A stretch of DNA of 44,714 nt from Desulfoluna sp. (GTDB taxonomy: Bacteria; Desulfobacterota; Desulfobacteria; Desulfobacterales; Desulfolunaceae), in contig NZ_JAQYWB010000047.1 in NCBI RefSeq assembly GCF_030145185.1, positions 1-44,714 of the forward strand, written 5' to 3'. Below the pieces are notes generated by a model that worked only from the letters and a program-made list of their open reading frames with translations, had not been told where the DNA came from and made no database searches. Made by a program: the position numbers and the translations under genes. This document shows positions 1 to 8,840 of this stretch, piece after piece (position 1 is the first letter of the stretch; every line of letters begins with the position of its first letter).

Positions 1-373
1 CATACGATAAAATTGGTTCCATACCTGCCTCCATGATTTTGGCTCTGTGCGTTATTTTCTTAATATAATGCATAATCCACGCTTTTCATGGAGCGCAGGT
101 TCTACTTGGCAATCATTATGTCTACAGGTTGCCAACAATACCCAATGTACAGAGTTTATACTGCACAAAAACCTGCTTTCAAGGTGTTTTTGCCTAACCC
201 GGCTCGCCCGAAGGGTGAGAAAATCAAACAGAATACCGTGGATTACATTTTGCATTTTTGAAACGACTTAAAATATTACTACAAAGAGCTGTAATTACGA
301 ATTATTCCTAAGTCCTGATTGTTTTCTCATGAAATATCCGGGTTAGGGCTGAATCGTTACTTCTCACCACGCT
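1..373. other. Non-coding left edge with repeat fragments
   Basis: No convincing gene is seen; the short open frames here have no recognisable motif and overlap each other on opposite strands. Two repeat fragments are visible. Positions 175-198 match 19541-19564 with one mismatch over 24 bases. Positions 328-346 match 3231-3249 exactly over 19 bases. Positions 348-360 (gctgaatcgttac) are the reverse complement of a 13-base stretch near 18487-18499, beside the MITE-like element. The stretch is more AT-rich than the neighbouring genes. Confidence 0.6.
328..346 (+). repeat. Dispersed 19-bp repeat, copy 1
   Basis: The sequence catgaaatatccgggttag occurs here and again at 3231-3249, both times in non-coding DNA and in the same orientation. 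The two copies bracket the gspB-gspA pair at a distance of about 2.9 kb. A related stretch (gctgaatcgttac here, attcgttatc there) follows both copies, so the homology may extend a little further. It could be the end of a decayed insertion sequence, which is inference. Confidence 0.6.
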
Positions 374-1141
374 TTATCTATGCCCAAAGGGCAAAAACTG
401 CCGAACCCCCGCCACGTCCAGCACCACCCCATCTGCCGTAATCATCACCACCTTTGCGCCGTCCACGCCGGCACCTTCCCGCATAATCTGGCTGTTGATG
501 ACCGCGATACGCCGGGAGGGCGTGGCAGACCACCGAACGCCTTGAAGGTGGTAGGTGGAGGCATCGGCCGCCGGGAGGTTCCGGACCTCTTCAGAGGAAG
601 GATCGGGCGCAGCCCCCCCTGGCATCGAATCGGGTTCTGAAAGGGGAGGGACCCCAGCCGTGGCCACGGTCTCTTTCGGAGGGTCGGTCTGAATTATTTT
701 TTGCAAGGGAGGTTGGGGGCTCATCGGCGCTGATGCTCCAACGTCCGGACTGATTTTTTCAGCGGTCGGTGTGTGGACAGGGCCTGTCTCCGGGGGCACC
801 CCGGGGGCCACCACCCGAAAAACCGAGGTCTTCTCAGATATTTTTTCGGGGGCTTTTGTGAAAGCCGCCCGATGATCCGACCGATGATCCACAGGAGCCG
901 CCACGGCTTTTACAGCCACCGATGCCGGAACCACAACAGCGGCGGAAGGAGACGGCACAAGCCCTTGGACCAGATAAACCCCCGCCACAGCCACCCCCAC
1001 TCCGGCCACGAACACCGAGAAAAGAGATAAAAATCGTCGTTTGCCCCGGGGCTTCGGGTCTGCTACCTCTGAAAAGGACGTCACGCCACCGCGCCGTTGG
1101 TCCTCTTCCATACGTTTCAATGCCTCAAGAACTGAGCTCAT
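374..1141 (-). CDS. gspB: T2SS accessory protein GspB
   Basis: This is a 255-residue bitopic inner-membrane protein. It has a short cytoplasmic head (MSSVLEALKRMEEDQRR), one membrane segment at about residues 38-60, a long Pro/Ala/Ser-rich periplasmic linker, and a C-terminal globular domain of about 60 residues starting near YHLQGVRWSATPSRRIAVIN. That tail is the typical GspB domain, with its 'R-A-I-I/V-N' and 'V...G.....L' pattern. In the family GspB works with the ATPase GspA to help the secretin through or around the peptidoglycan. The gene overlaps the end of gspA by four bases (ATGA), which fits a co-translated gspAB pair. The main T2SS operon lies 18 kb away on the same strand. The assignment rests on the tail, the topology and the partner gene. 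Confidence 0.88.
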   Translation of the reverse strand: MSSVLEALKRMEEDQRRGGVTSFSEVADPKPRGKRRFLSLFSVFVAGVGVAVAGVYLVQGLVPSPSAAVVVPASVAVKAVAAPVDHRSDHRAAFTKAPEKISEKTSVFRVVAPGVPPETGPVHTPTAEKISPDVGASAPMSPQPPLQKIIQTDPPKETVATAGVPPLSEPDSMPGGAAPDPSSEEVRNLPAADASTYHLQGVRWSATPSRRIAVINSQIMREGAGVDGAKVVMITADGVVLDVAGVRQFLPFGHR

Positions 1142-2880
1142 GGTGTCTCTCCTCCCTGCCGCGCCTGGGGCGTCCTCGGCGAACCGGGATCGGGCAACCC
1201 ATTTTTTAACGCACTGGCCAGGGCCACGCGGGTGAGCGCCCCCACCTTGCCGTCCCTGAGAATGCCATAGGTATCCTGAAGGGTGTAAACCGCCGCCAGC
1301 GTTCCCCCGTCAAACAGACCATCCACAGAGACCTGGATGAATCCCGCCCTGGATAAAGCCGACTCCAGGGCGATCACCTCCTGGGGCCCGGACTGTGCCG
1401 TCACCACCTCGGAAAAGCCCAGGGGGTTGGCGCAGGCGATGATGGCCCGCCCCGCCCAGAGCCGCGCCGCATCGGATCGGGAAAGTTCCACGATCCCCTT
1501 GGACGAATGAAACCGCAGCAAATCCCGCTCTCCCTCCCCCTCATAAACCAGGGCCAGTGGCCTCCGGTTTCCGGCGTCAAAAAGCACCAGGGTCGGCAAC
1601 TGAAACGCCAGGGCCAGATCAAAATCTTCATCCACGGGCATGACCTCCATGCCCATCGGGGCGGCCGCTGCAGAAAAAAGAAGGTAAGAATCACCAATGG
1701 GAGGGAGTTCAGACACCGTGACCTCATGCCCCCACTGTTTCATGATCCGTTGAATTCCCCAGGGAGTCGAATTCGAAATACCCGCGTCATCAAACAGATC
1801 GAACAGGCTGTAGGTAACGGGCTCTTCCATAACAGGCAGAAGACCGGCTCCGGGTTCCGCCGGAGAAGCGGAAACCGGTTCCAGAGTCGGGGCCTCTTCC
1901 GCCACAGGCACCGAAATTTCAGCCTGGGCTGACGCCAGCGACGGCGGGGGAACAGGGGCCTGAAAAGACCGCCCGAAAACAAACATCCCTGCCGCAAGGA
2001 TCAACGCCACCCCAAGGAGAGCGCCCCTCCACACCCAGGGAGACCGCCCCAGAAAGGGCACCTGCATATAGGGCCGATCCGACAGCTCCGCGAGGGCCTC
2101 CTTCACGGAGGTCACATCCACCCGTTCTCTTCCAGCCACATAGGCGCAGAGAAGCGCCCGGTCACAACAGATGTTGATGACGCGTGGGGTCCCCCGAGAA
2201 TAACGAAACACCCGTTCCCTCGCCCGCCGGGTAAAAAGAGAGGCGTTTCCGTCAAAAGAAGCCCTGACCAGACGGTGGACGATATAGCGATGGGTCTCCA
2301 CCGCGGAGAGAGGCCGCAGACGGCAAGCCAGAGAGATCCGCTGGGCCAGCTGCCGGAGTTCATAGCGCTCCAGCATCACCCCAAGCTCCGGCTGTCCGCA
2401 CAGAACGATCTGAAGCAATTTGGCGCGGGTGGTCTCCAGGTTGGAGAGGAGGCGAAGCTCCTCCAGGACCTCAATGGAGAGGTTCTGGGCCTCGTCGATC
2501 ACAAGGAGCGCCTTGTTCCCGGCTTCCCTGTTTTCAATGAGAAATCCCTGAAGTGCTGCCGTGAGGTCGGACCGGCTGGTGGAGTCGGTGGAGACCCCGA
2601 AATCCCGGTTGATGGACTGAAGCAGCTCCACGGCGTTCAAGGTGGGATTGAAGATGCAGGCCACGGCCACCGTCTCATCCAGCCCGTCAAGAAAGGTCCG
2701 CAACAAGGTGGTCTTGCCGGTCCCCACCTCTCCGGTGAGCTCCACAAAGCCCTCGCCACTCTCCAGCGCATAGGTCAGGTGCCCCAGGGCCTCCTGATGA
2801 CAACGGGAAGGAAACAGGTAGGAAGGCGTCGGCACCAACTGAAAGGGCCTCTCCCTCAAATGGAAATGTTGTCGGTACAT
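1138..2880 (-). CDS. gspA: T2SS accessory ATPase GspA/ExeA with C39-like and peptidoglycan-binding regions
   Basis: The 580-residue product begins MYRQHFHLRERPFQL, the standard ExeA/GspA opening. The start is taken at 2880; an in-frame extension to 2919 lacks family similarity. Walker A is GEVGTGKTT (residues 50-58) and Walker B is LLVIDEAQNL (about 125-134). A membrane segment lies near residues 284-305. The periplasmic part has a region resembling the C39-like domain of GspA proteins (about 358-480) and a C-terminal peptidoglycan-binding repeat (about 500-565, containing VDGLFDGGTLAAVYTLQ). In Aeromonas-type systems ExeA-ExeB binds peptidoglycan and helps place the secretin. gspB follows with a 4-base overlap. 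An AAGG sequence precedes the start on the coding strand. Confidence 0.92.
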   Translation of the reverse strand: MYRQHFHLRERPFQLVPTPSYLFPSRCHQEALGHLTYALESGEGFVELTGEVGTGKTTLLRTFLDGLDETVAVACIFNPTLNAVELLQSINRDFGVSTDSTSRSDLTAALQGFLIENREAGNKALLVIDEAQNLSIEVLEELRLLSNLETTRAKLLQIVLCGQPELGVMLERYELRQLAQRISLACRLRPLSAVETHRYIVHRLVRASFDGNASLFTRRARERVFRYSRGTPRVINICCDRALLCAYVAGRERVDVTSVKEALAELSDRPYMQVPFLGRSPWVWRGALLGVALILAAGMFVFGRSFQAPVPPPSLASAQAEISVPVAEEAPTLEPVSASPAEPGAGLLPVMEEPVTYSLFDLFDDAGISNSTPWGIQRIMKQWGHEVTVSELPPIGDSYLLFSAAAAPMGMEVMPVDEDFDLALAFQLPTLVLFDAGNRRPLALVYEGEGERDLLRFHSSKGIVELSRSDAARLWAGRAIIACANPLGFSEVVTAQSGPQEVIALESALSRAGFIQVSVDGLFDGGTLAAVYTLQDTYGILRDGKVGALTRVALASALKNGLPDPGSPRTPQARQGGETP

Positions 2881-3102
2881 GTTTGTTGCCTTCGCTTGTG
2901 AGTGAAAACATGGGACCACAGAGAAACACTTGGGCCTTGCTCATCGTTCGGGCCACGGTCATAGAAAAACGGGTGTTGGAAAACAGAACGGAGAGGGGCC
3001 ATCGGCTATGGGCGATCGGAAGAAGAGCCGCTGCGCTTTGGCTTTTAGATTCGGGCCTTAGTCATCGTTTCGGCCACATTTTTTGATAGATCTCGAGCGT
3101 GG

Positions 3103-3218
3103 TTCTCTCTCGTTCCCAGATAGAGCCCGGCACTTACCCATGAAGTGTTGCGATAGCAAAACGTGTACAGCATTATCACAAGGGTAAGTGCCGGACAGAG
3201 CCTGGGAGCGAGAAAAAC
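3103..3218. repeat. MITE/REP-like inverted repeat element
   Basis: Two arms of about 36 bases face each other across a 42-base centre. The inner 13 bases are perfect (ccggcacttaccc at 3127-3139 and gggtaagtgccgg at 3182-3194). The outer parts, around ctcgttcccag and ctgggagcgag, match with a few mismatches and indels. Transcribed from either strand this would fold into a long hairpin. No poly-T tract follows, so it is not a simple terminator. It may be a small non-autonomous mobile element. Confidence 0.65.
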
Positions 3219-3230
3219 AAGCAATTTCCC

Positions 3231-3249
3231 CATGAAATATCCGGGTTAG
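3231..3249 (+). repeat. Dispersed 19-bp repeat, copy 2
   Basis: This is the exact second copy of catgaaatatccgggttag from 328-346. It lies 12 bases beyond the right arm of the 3103-3218 inverted repeat and 37 bases from the stop codon of the acyl-CoA ligase gene. Confidence 0.6.
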
Positions 3250-3286
3250 ATTCGTTATCGCCCAAGGGGGAACCCTGGGCTGACGT

Positions 3287-4870
3287 TTATTCGTACAGCT
3301 TTCGAAAATCTCGGTTGGTGCGGATGTATTTACGCCTGAGCTTTGGTTTTTCAATTTTACCGGTGGGGTTTCTCGGCACCTCACCAAAAAAGATTTTTCT
3401 CGGGCGTTTGTAGCGGGGAAGATTCTCGCAAAAGGACTCCAGGGCATCCCGCGTCATCGAGCGCCCCTCCTTGATCATAACCACCGCAGCCACGACCTCC
3501 CCCAGACGATGATCGGGGTAGCCGATAATGCCCACATCCTGGACATCGGGGTGGGTAATGATGTGATTTTCGATCTCCACAGGGTAAATGTTCTCCCCGC
3601 CGGAGATGATGAGATCTTTTTTGCGGTCCACAAGCCAGATAAAGCCGTCTTTGTCTTTTCGGGCCATATCTCCCGTGCGGAGCCACCCATCCACGATGCA
3701 CCGGGAGGTCTCTTCGGAATTTTTGTAGTACTCGGTCATGACACCGGGGCCTTTCACAATCAGCTCTCCGGTTTCGCCCCCGGGCAGAGGCGTCATGTTC
3801 AAGGAGACCACTTCTGCCTCCCAGCCGTGACCGGGCAAGCCGATGGCACCCACCTTGTGTTCGTTTTTAATGCCGAGATGAATGCAGCCGGGCCCCGAGG
3901 ATTCGGTCAGGCCGTAGTTGGTATCGTACGCATGGCGGGGAAAAAGTTTTTTCCACTCGTCGATCAGGGAGGGCGGCACAGGCTGAGCGCCGATGTGCAT
4001 GAGCCGCCAGGCATCGAGATTGTAATCGGTGAGCACCACATCCCCGTTTTCAATGGCAATCAGGATATCATGGGCCCAGGGAACCAGCAACCAGATGATG
4101 GTGGCCTGCTCTTCGGAGGCGACTCGCAGAATATACTCAGGTTTCACCCCCTTGAGGATCACCGTCCTGGCGCCCACCTTGAAGTTCCCGAACCAATGCA
4201 TCTTGGCGCCGGTATGGTAGAGAGGCGGAATACAGAGAAAGTTGTCGAGATGGGTCTGGCCATGGTGGGCATTTTCCACCTCGCAGGCGAAGGCAAGGTT
4301 CCCATGGGTAAGCCGCACCGCCTTGGGGGTGCCCGTGGTGCCGGAGGTAAAATAGAGGGCTGCGGTGTCTGCCCGGGTCAAAGAGACCGGTTCCATCGAG
4401 GCCATGTTGCCGTCCAGAAGGCTCCCCAGGTGAATGGCCCACTGGGGGCAACGCCGGACCGGGCCATCGAAAATCCAGTGGCGTACGGTGGAAGAGAGCC
4501 CCTCCCTCACCTCTTCGAGGCGACCGATGAACTCCTCTCCGAAGATAAACACCTCCGCTTCGGAGACGTCGGTGCAGAGGGCAATCTTTTCAGCATCAAA
4601 TCGAAAGTTCAGGGGCACCACCCAGGCGCCGGTGCGAAGGATGCCGAAATAGATAGGGAGCCACTCCAGGGAATTGCTCATCAGCTGAACCACCCGCCCC
4701 CCTTTTCTCACCCCCATCCCCTGAAGGGCGACGGCAAGTTCTGTGGCATACGCATCAAATCGGGACCAGGTGATTTCACGCCGGAGATTTTTTGCGGGCT
4801 CGCGTTCAATGAGAGAGGTCTCGCAACCATAAAGGGAGGCGTTTTCGGCCAGTATATCCGTAATCAGCAT
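3287..4870 (-). CDS. Fatty-acid-type acyl-CoA ligase (AMP-forming)
   Basis: The 527-residue protein has the full adenylate-forming core. The P-loop is YFTSGTTGTPK (about residues 173-183), followed by YGLTESSG, GWLRTGD, DRKKDLIISGGENIYPVEIE and, near the C-terminus, NPTGKIEK with the catalytic lysine. Enzymes of this kind activate a carboxylic acid with ATP and then form the CoA thioester. Length and motif spacing fit medium/long-chain acyl-CoA synthetases of the FadD/AlkK group, but the substrate cannot be read from the sequence. The gene appears monocistronic. The dienoyl-CoA reductase and isomerase 4-7 kb away make a fatty acid the natural guess. No truncation is seen. Confidence 0.88.
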   Translation of the reverse strand: MLITDILAENASLYGCETSLIEREPAKNLRREITWSRFDAYATELAVALQGMGVRKGGRVVQLMSNSLEWLPIYFGILRTGAWVVPLNFRFDAEKIALCTDVSEAEVFIFGEEFIGRLEEVREGLSSTVRHWIFDGPVRRCPQWAIHLGSLLDGNMASMEPVSLTRADTAALYFTSGTTGTPKAVRLTHGNLAFACEVENAHHGQTHLDNFLCIPPLYHTGAKMHWFGNFKVGARTVILKGVKPEYILRVASEEQATIIWLLVPWAHDILIAIENGDVVLTDYNLDAWRLMHIGAQPVPPSLIDEWKKLFPRHAYDTNYGLTESSGPGCIHLGIKNEHKVGAIGLPGHGWEAEVVSLNMTPLPGGETGELIVKGPGVMTEYYKNSEETSRCIVDGWLRTGDMARKDKDGFIWLVDRKKDLIISGGENIYPVEIENHIITHPDVQDVGIIGYPDHRLGEVVAAVVMIKEGRSMTRDALESFCENLPRYKRPRKIFFGEVPRNPTGKIEKPKLRRKYIRTNRDFRKLYE

Positions 4871-5293
4871 AAGGAAACCCTGTAAAAAATGGCACCGTCA
4901 AAAGCCGCATTGAGAACGAATCGCGGTGACAGTCGACCGCAATGCCTGCCAGCACCCCGGATCGAACCTTCTGCGAGGCCATTAAATAATGATCAAAGCC
5001 ACAGAGCCTTATCGTTGAAGACCCTGTACGAGGAATCGTTCTAAGAAAACTTATTTCATAACACAGGCCCTGAAGAACCTCTACCCCTGATCACACCCGG
5101 CGCCATGAGCGTATGACGGCAGACCCTGCAACGAAAACCGCCCCCACCGGAAACGCACCAACACATACCGGACCGAGGGCCTTGCCCAAGCCCTGTTTAT
5201 TCTCTATAATAGATAAGTTAACCACATCACCTTTCGAAGTGAGGTGGCGCCCCTCTCCTCCCCCATACCCCACCGACAGCACGGGAGACCGTC
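4871..5293. other. Divergent intergenic region upstream of the ligase and cyclase genes
   Basis: These 423 bases lie between the divergent acyl-CoA ligase and diguanylate cyclase genes. A good sigma-70-type promoter for the cyclase is at 5182-5210. No conserved riboswitch core was recognised; the cyclic-di-GMP (GEMM) core was looked for specifically. No gene is supported. Confidence 0.6.
5182..5210 (+). promoter_or_regulatory. Sigma-70-type promoter of the diguanylate cyclase gene
   Basis: TTGCCC at 5182-5187 is followed after exactly 17 bases by a perfect TATAAT at 5205-5210. Transcription would begin near 5217, giving a leader of about 75 bases before the ATG at 5294. Confidence 0.6.
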
Positions 5294-6829
5294 ATGGCCC
5301 ACATCTCAACCCCCCCTAAACCACAGGGGCTTTATCTCTCCATCGGGGTCCTTCTGATGCCCACACTATCCCAGGCTGCCTCCGAGGCCATGGACACACA
5401 CCTCACCACCACCCCCTGGGGCCTTGGCGTCCTGGCCCTGATGGCGCTAATGCTCCTCCTCTACTGGAACCGCACCTTAAAAAAGCGGATGATCCTTCTA
5501 ACAACAAAGAATATCGCCATCACCCAAGCGATGAAAGAGAGCACACTGAAAGCCACCTATGCCATGGAACAGAGTGCCGCCGTGCTCAACACCGTGCCCA
5601 GCCCCGTTTTTTACAAAGACCGCCACGGAACCTACCTCGGCTGCAACCAGGCCTTTGCCACGATGATTCTGGGCATTGCCCCCGACGATATTATCGGTAA
5701 ATCCCTCACCGACATGCCCGACAAAATTCCTCCGGAGCTGGCAAAAAAATACCATGCCAAGGACCAGGAGCTCATTGATTCCCCGGGGACTCAATTCTAC
5801 GAAGCCCGTGTCAGATGCGCAGATGGAGAGACCCGTGAGTTCTTTTTCAGCAAGGCCACCATGGTGACCCCAAAAGGAGAGGTGGCTGGCATTGCCGGGG
5901 TGATGCTGGACATCACCCAGCGAAAAAAAGCGGAACAGGATCTCAAAGAGAGCCGGGAACGGTTTCGATGCCTTCAGGAGGCCTCCTTCGGCGGAGTGAT
6001 CATCCATGAGCGGGGACGCATCATCGACTGCAATAAAACCCTGGCCGACATCACCGGGTACAGCCAGGAAGAGCTGGTGGGCATGGACGGCCAAACACTC
6101 ATCAGCCCCGAATACCAGCTCCAGGCCAAAAGCAACATCCTCGCCGGCCAGGAAAAGCCCTTCGATGCCATGGGGATTCGCAAAGATGGGACCCCCTTCC
6201 CCATTGAGGTCAAGGGCCGCATCCTGTCCCTCCACGGACGCATGGTCCGCATGGCAGAGATCCGCGACATCACCGAACGTAAAAAATCCGAAGAAGAGCG
6301 GGAAGCCCTGATTGCAACCCTTGACAGAGCCAACAAAAAACTGAGCGAGCTGTCCACCATCGACGCCCTGACCGGGCTTTACAGCAAGGGGCACATCATC
6401 CCCCTGCTTGATCACGAGTTCAAAAAGAGCAAGCGGACCCATCGACCCGCCACCCTGATCCTGGCCGATATCGATGGCTTCACACATATCAACCAGATCT
6501 ACGGGCACCCCTTTGGAGATCGTGTCCTCCAGCGCATCAGCCGACTGCTCTTAGCATGCGTTCGAGAGGTGGACCTGGTGGGACGCTTCGGCGGGGATGA
6601 GTTCCTGATACTCCTCCCCGACACCGACCTGGGAGCCTCGGAAAAAGTCACCGGACGCATTCACTCTTCGCTGCGCGAGCTCTCGTGGCGCACCCCGGAT
6701 TTTTCGGCCACCCTCAGCATGGGCGTGGCCGAATACGACCCCGATCGGAACAACGACCCCCTCAAAGAAGCCGACCGCCGTCTCTCCAAAACCCGAAAAA
6801 AAGAGAGCCACCCCTTCCGGCGGGAGTAA
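5294..6829 (+). CDS. Membrane PAS-PAS-GGDEF diguanylate cyclase
   Basis: The 511-residue protein has hydrophobic segments at about residues 13-30 and 42-58. Two PAS domains follow, at about 92-220 and 225-345, each ending in a PAC-type 'DITQRKKAE' or 'DITERKKSE' stretch. A C-terminal GGDEF domain runs from about 355. The active-site motif GGDEF is intact (residues 433-437), and an RxxD inhibitory site (REVD, 424-427) sits at the canonical five-residue distance, so the enzyme should make cyclic-di-GMP and be product-inhibited. The first PAS domain resembles PAS_4 (PSPVFYKDRHGTYLGCNQAF). The input signal is unknown. GGGAG precedes the ATG. The gene is convergent with the SDR gene, 15 bases from its stop. 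A nearby flagellar operon makes motility control plausible, but nothing here shows it. Confidence 0.92.
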   Translation: MAHISTPPKPQGLYLSIGVLLMPTLSQAASEAMDTHLTTTPWGLGVLALMALMLLLYWNRTLKKRMILLTTKNIAITQAMKESTLKATYAMEQSAAVLNTVPSPVFYKDRHGTYLGCNQAFATMILGIAPDDIIGKSLTDMPDKIPPELAKKYHAKDQELIDSPGTQFYEARVRCADGETREFFFSKATMVTPKGEVAGIAGVMLDITQRKKAEQDLKESRERFRCLQEASFGGVIIHERGRIIDCNKTLADITGYSQEELVGMDGQTLISPEYQLQAKSNILAGQEKPFDAMGIRKDGTPFPIEVKGRILSLHGRMVRMAEIRDITERKKSEEEREALIATLDRANKKLSELSTIDALTGLYSKGHIIPLLDHEFKKSKRTHRPATLILADIDGFTHINQIYGHPFGDRVLQRISRLLLACVREVDLVGRFGGDEFLILLPDTDLGASEKVTGRIHSSLRELSWRTPDFSATLSMGVAEYDPDRNNDPLKEADRRLSKTRKKESHPFRRE

Positions 6830-6844
6830 CAGGGGCCTCATCTA

Positions 6845-8332
6845 TCAAAATAAGCGCCCGCGGCGACGCTCCTTTGTAAAGGGAGAATCCGTCTTCTCCT
6901 CCGCCCATCGCACCATGTTTCGGATCATTCCCTGAAACACAAGGGCATGGAACGGAAGCACCGCAAACCAGTAAAGGCGCCCCACCAACCCGGACGGATA
7001 AAAAATGGCGGTCTGATGAATCACCACCCCTCCTTTGTCCTGTTTCACTTCAAACTCCAGCCACGCCTTGCCCGGCAATTTCATCTCAGAGATCAACCGT
7101 AAAAGCTGCCCCTCTTCGAACCGCTCCACACGCCAGAAGTCAAGGTGATCCCCGCTTCGAAGCTCACGCCGGTAGGGCCGCCCGCGCCGCACCCCCACCC
7201 CGCCCATCCAGAGGTCCACCGCCCCACGAATCTGCCAGAGGAAATTAAAGGCATACCAGCCATTGCGACCGCCAATCCGGGCAAAAGCGGAGAAAGCCCG
7301 CCCTGCAGAGGTACGGACCCGTCGTTTTCTCTGATCTATGTACCGAGCCCCCATCCAGGAGGTTTCAGGCCCCGGGGGTTTGCCTCCGGCCGAGGAGACC
7401 GCATCGGTCCACCGGCTTTCTGCAAAGGCGCGCTCCTCATTCATCAGGGCCCTTCGAATCGCCTCCCGGGCGCTCATGGGCTTCACGGTAAAAAGCTTCC
7501 GGGCCACCGGATCACTCACCACCGTCTGATTTCGCACCCCCTCGATGAGCTTGCGGCCAACCCGTGCGTACACCGGCGTCACCAACCCCAGCCAGAGGCT
7601 GCTGACCGCCGGGGTTAAAACCGGCACCGGGATCATCAGACGAGAAAAGCCCCGCTCCTTTGCATAGGCCTCCATCAGGTCCTGATAAGAAAGCGGCTCC
7701 GCCCCCCCGACCTCCACAATCAAACTCTCGGTGAAGGGCAGCCCCACGGCCTCGGTCAGATAGCGAATCAAATCTTCGATGGCAATGGGCTGGGCCATCA
7801 CCTTAACCCACCGAGGCAGAAGCATCACAGGAAGCCGCTCGGTCAACGCCCGAACCAGCTCAAAAGAGAGGCTGCCCGACCCAATGACAATGGACGCTCG
7901 GAACTCCAGTGTAGGAACCGGCGAGGCCCTCAAAATCCGTCCCACCTCCTGGCGACTTCGAAGATGCACCGAAAGGGCCTCACCAGAGCCCAGCCCCCCG
8001 AGATAAATAATCTTCCGCACGCCGGCCCGCGCTGCCGCTGAAGCAAAATTTTCCGCAGCCTTCCGGTCCATCCCCTCAAACCCACCGGACGCGCCCATGG
8101 AGTGGATCAGATAAAAGGCCGTATGAACCCCTTCCAGGGACCGATCCAGAGACGCCACATCAAAAACGTCCCCCTTGATCACCTCCGTTCCCTCCGCGGC
8201 CCGAGGCCTGAGAAAAGCCGCTCGCCTGGCCATGCACCTCACCCGGAGGCCTTCCCCTTCGAGGACCCGCAACAAACGCCCTCCCACATACCCCGTGGCT
8301 CCGGTCAGCAAAATCAATGGACGGTCATCCAT
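6845..8332 (-). CDS. SDR-family NAD(P)-binding oxidoreductase with C-terminal DUF2867-like domain
   Basis: The 495-residue protein starts with an atypical short-chain dehydrogenase Rossmann fold of the NmrA/YbjT type (ILLTGATGYVGGRLLR, glycine-rich loop at about residues 11-18). The C-terminal region, from about residue 345, contains WQIRGAVDLWMGGVGVRRGR and a hydrophobic stretch near the end (LVGRLYWFAVLPFHALVFQGMI). This is the pattern of SDR-DUF2867 proteins, whose substrate is not established. AAGGAG stands eight bases before the ATG and supports this start. The gene is alone on its strand between two plus-strand genes. A role in lipid or quinone metabolism would be guesswork. Confidence 0.82.
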   Translation of the reverse strand: MDDRPLILLTGATGYVGGRLLRVLEGEGLRVRCMARRAAFLRPRAAEGTEVIKGDVFDVASLDRSLEGVHTAFYLIHSMGASGGFEGMDRKAAENFASAAARAGVRKIIYLGGLGSGEALSVHLRSRQEVGRILRASPVPTLEFRASIVIGSGSLSFELVRALTERLPVMLLPRWVKVMAQPIAIEDLIRYLTEAVGLPFTESLIVEVGGAEPLSYQDLMEAYAKERGFSRLMIPVPVLTPAVSSLWLGLVTPVYARVGRKLIEGVRNQTVVSDPVARKLFTVKPMSAREAIRRALMNEERAFAESRWTDAVSSAGGKPPGPETSWMGARYIDQRKRRVRTSAGRAFSAFARIGGRNGWYAFNFLWQIRGAVDLWMGGVGVRRGRPYRRELRSGDHLDFWRVERFEEGQLLRLISEMKLPGKAWLEFEVKQDKGGVVIHQTAIFYPSGLVGRLYWFAVLPFHALVFQGMIRNMVRWAEEKTDSPFTKERRRGRLF

Positions 8333-8840
8333 GGTTCACTCCTTAATTTATTGGGAAAAGCATAACTCCGGCGGCAAGGTGACGCCACCTTGAGAGCGTG
8401 TTTGCGATTGTGCTTCGGCCGTCGTCATTCCTGGTTAAAAGGCGTCCGCATTCGCGTGAAGGGTGAGGGTCTGCATTGGACGTGGACAGCGCATGACCTG
8501 GCGGCACATCCTGAACCGCGGGTTTGGCTGTTATTCAGGGGCTTCTCCGCCCTGTCGCCCTATTATACACCACCTCATCCCACGAGAAAGACGTTTTGTC
8601 TCAAAGGGTTGACACAGCATGGACAAAAAAGAAAAAGGCGTGTTAAGTTAAAATTATTTTTAAAAGATCCCCACAGGCACACTGCTTTATTCATCGGGTT
8701 TTTCATGATGACTCCCTAACGAGCTGGCCCCGATCCTCACTGCCGGCATAAGCCTCACCCCTTTCCACCACACAACAGGCTCCGGCCAGGCAAAGCCCAT
8801 TCGACATCTATAACCGACCCGTCTAATCCAAGGAGGCACG
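8333..8840. other. Intergenic region before fadH with a repeat copy
   Basis: These 508 bases contain one copy of a dispersed hairpin repeat (8368-8460) and an AT-rich tract around 8623-8665. A TTGACA is present at 8609-8614 but has no matching -10 box at normal distance. The ribosome-binding site AAGGAGG at 8830-8836 decides the fadH start. The open frame across 8390-8719 shows no protein-like features. Confidence 0.55.
8368..8460 (+). repeat. Dispersed hairpin repeat, copy A
   Basis: A 7-bp perfect stem (caaggtg at 8375-8381, caccttg at 8386-8392) leads into about 65 bases (8396-8460) that align with the reverse complement of about 19479-19545. The shared stretch includes gcgtccgcattcgcgtg exactly. 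A third, shorter relative is at 43262-43340. All three are intergenic. Confidence 0.6.

Larger units (their letters stand above)
2881..3286. other. Intergenic region with a large inverted repeat
   Basis: These 406 bases separate gspA from the acyl-CoA ligase gene. No gene is supported. They hold the long inverted repeat at 3103-3218 and the second copy of the 19-bp dispersed repeat at 3231-3249. The gspA promoter must lie here or further up, but no convincing -35/-10 pair was found. Confidence 0.6.

Noticed and set aside
47-271. Overlapping small frames on both strands at the left edge
   Set aside because: Neither has a ribosome site or recognisable motif, and the region contains repeat fragments.
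3509-4885. A 458-codon open frame on the plus strand opposite the acyl-CoA ligase gene
   Set aside because: It is the mirror of a motif-complete ligase gene. Its translation has no recognisable domain and arises from the high GC of third codon positions.
4871-5293. A cyclic-di-GMP riboswitch before the diguanylate cyclase
   Set aside because: The conserved GEMM core and tetraloop-receptor arrangement were not seen in either strand of the leader.
5498-6508. A 336-codon open frame antisense to the diguanylate cyclase
   Set aside because: The opposite strand encodes PAS and GGDEF domains with intact motifs; the antisense frame shows none.
8609-8655. TTGACA at 8609-8614 as the fadH promoter
   Set aside because: No acceptable -10 box lies 15-19 bases downstream; the nearest AT-rich hexamer is about 34 bases away.
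8390-8719. A 109-codon frame upstream of fadH
   Set aside because: It starts in a dispersed repeat, lacks a ribosome site and has no domain or conserved-looking pattern.
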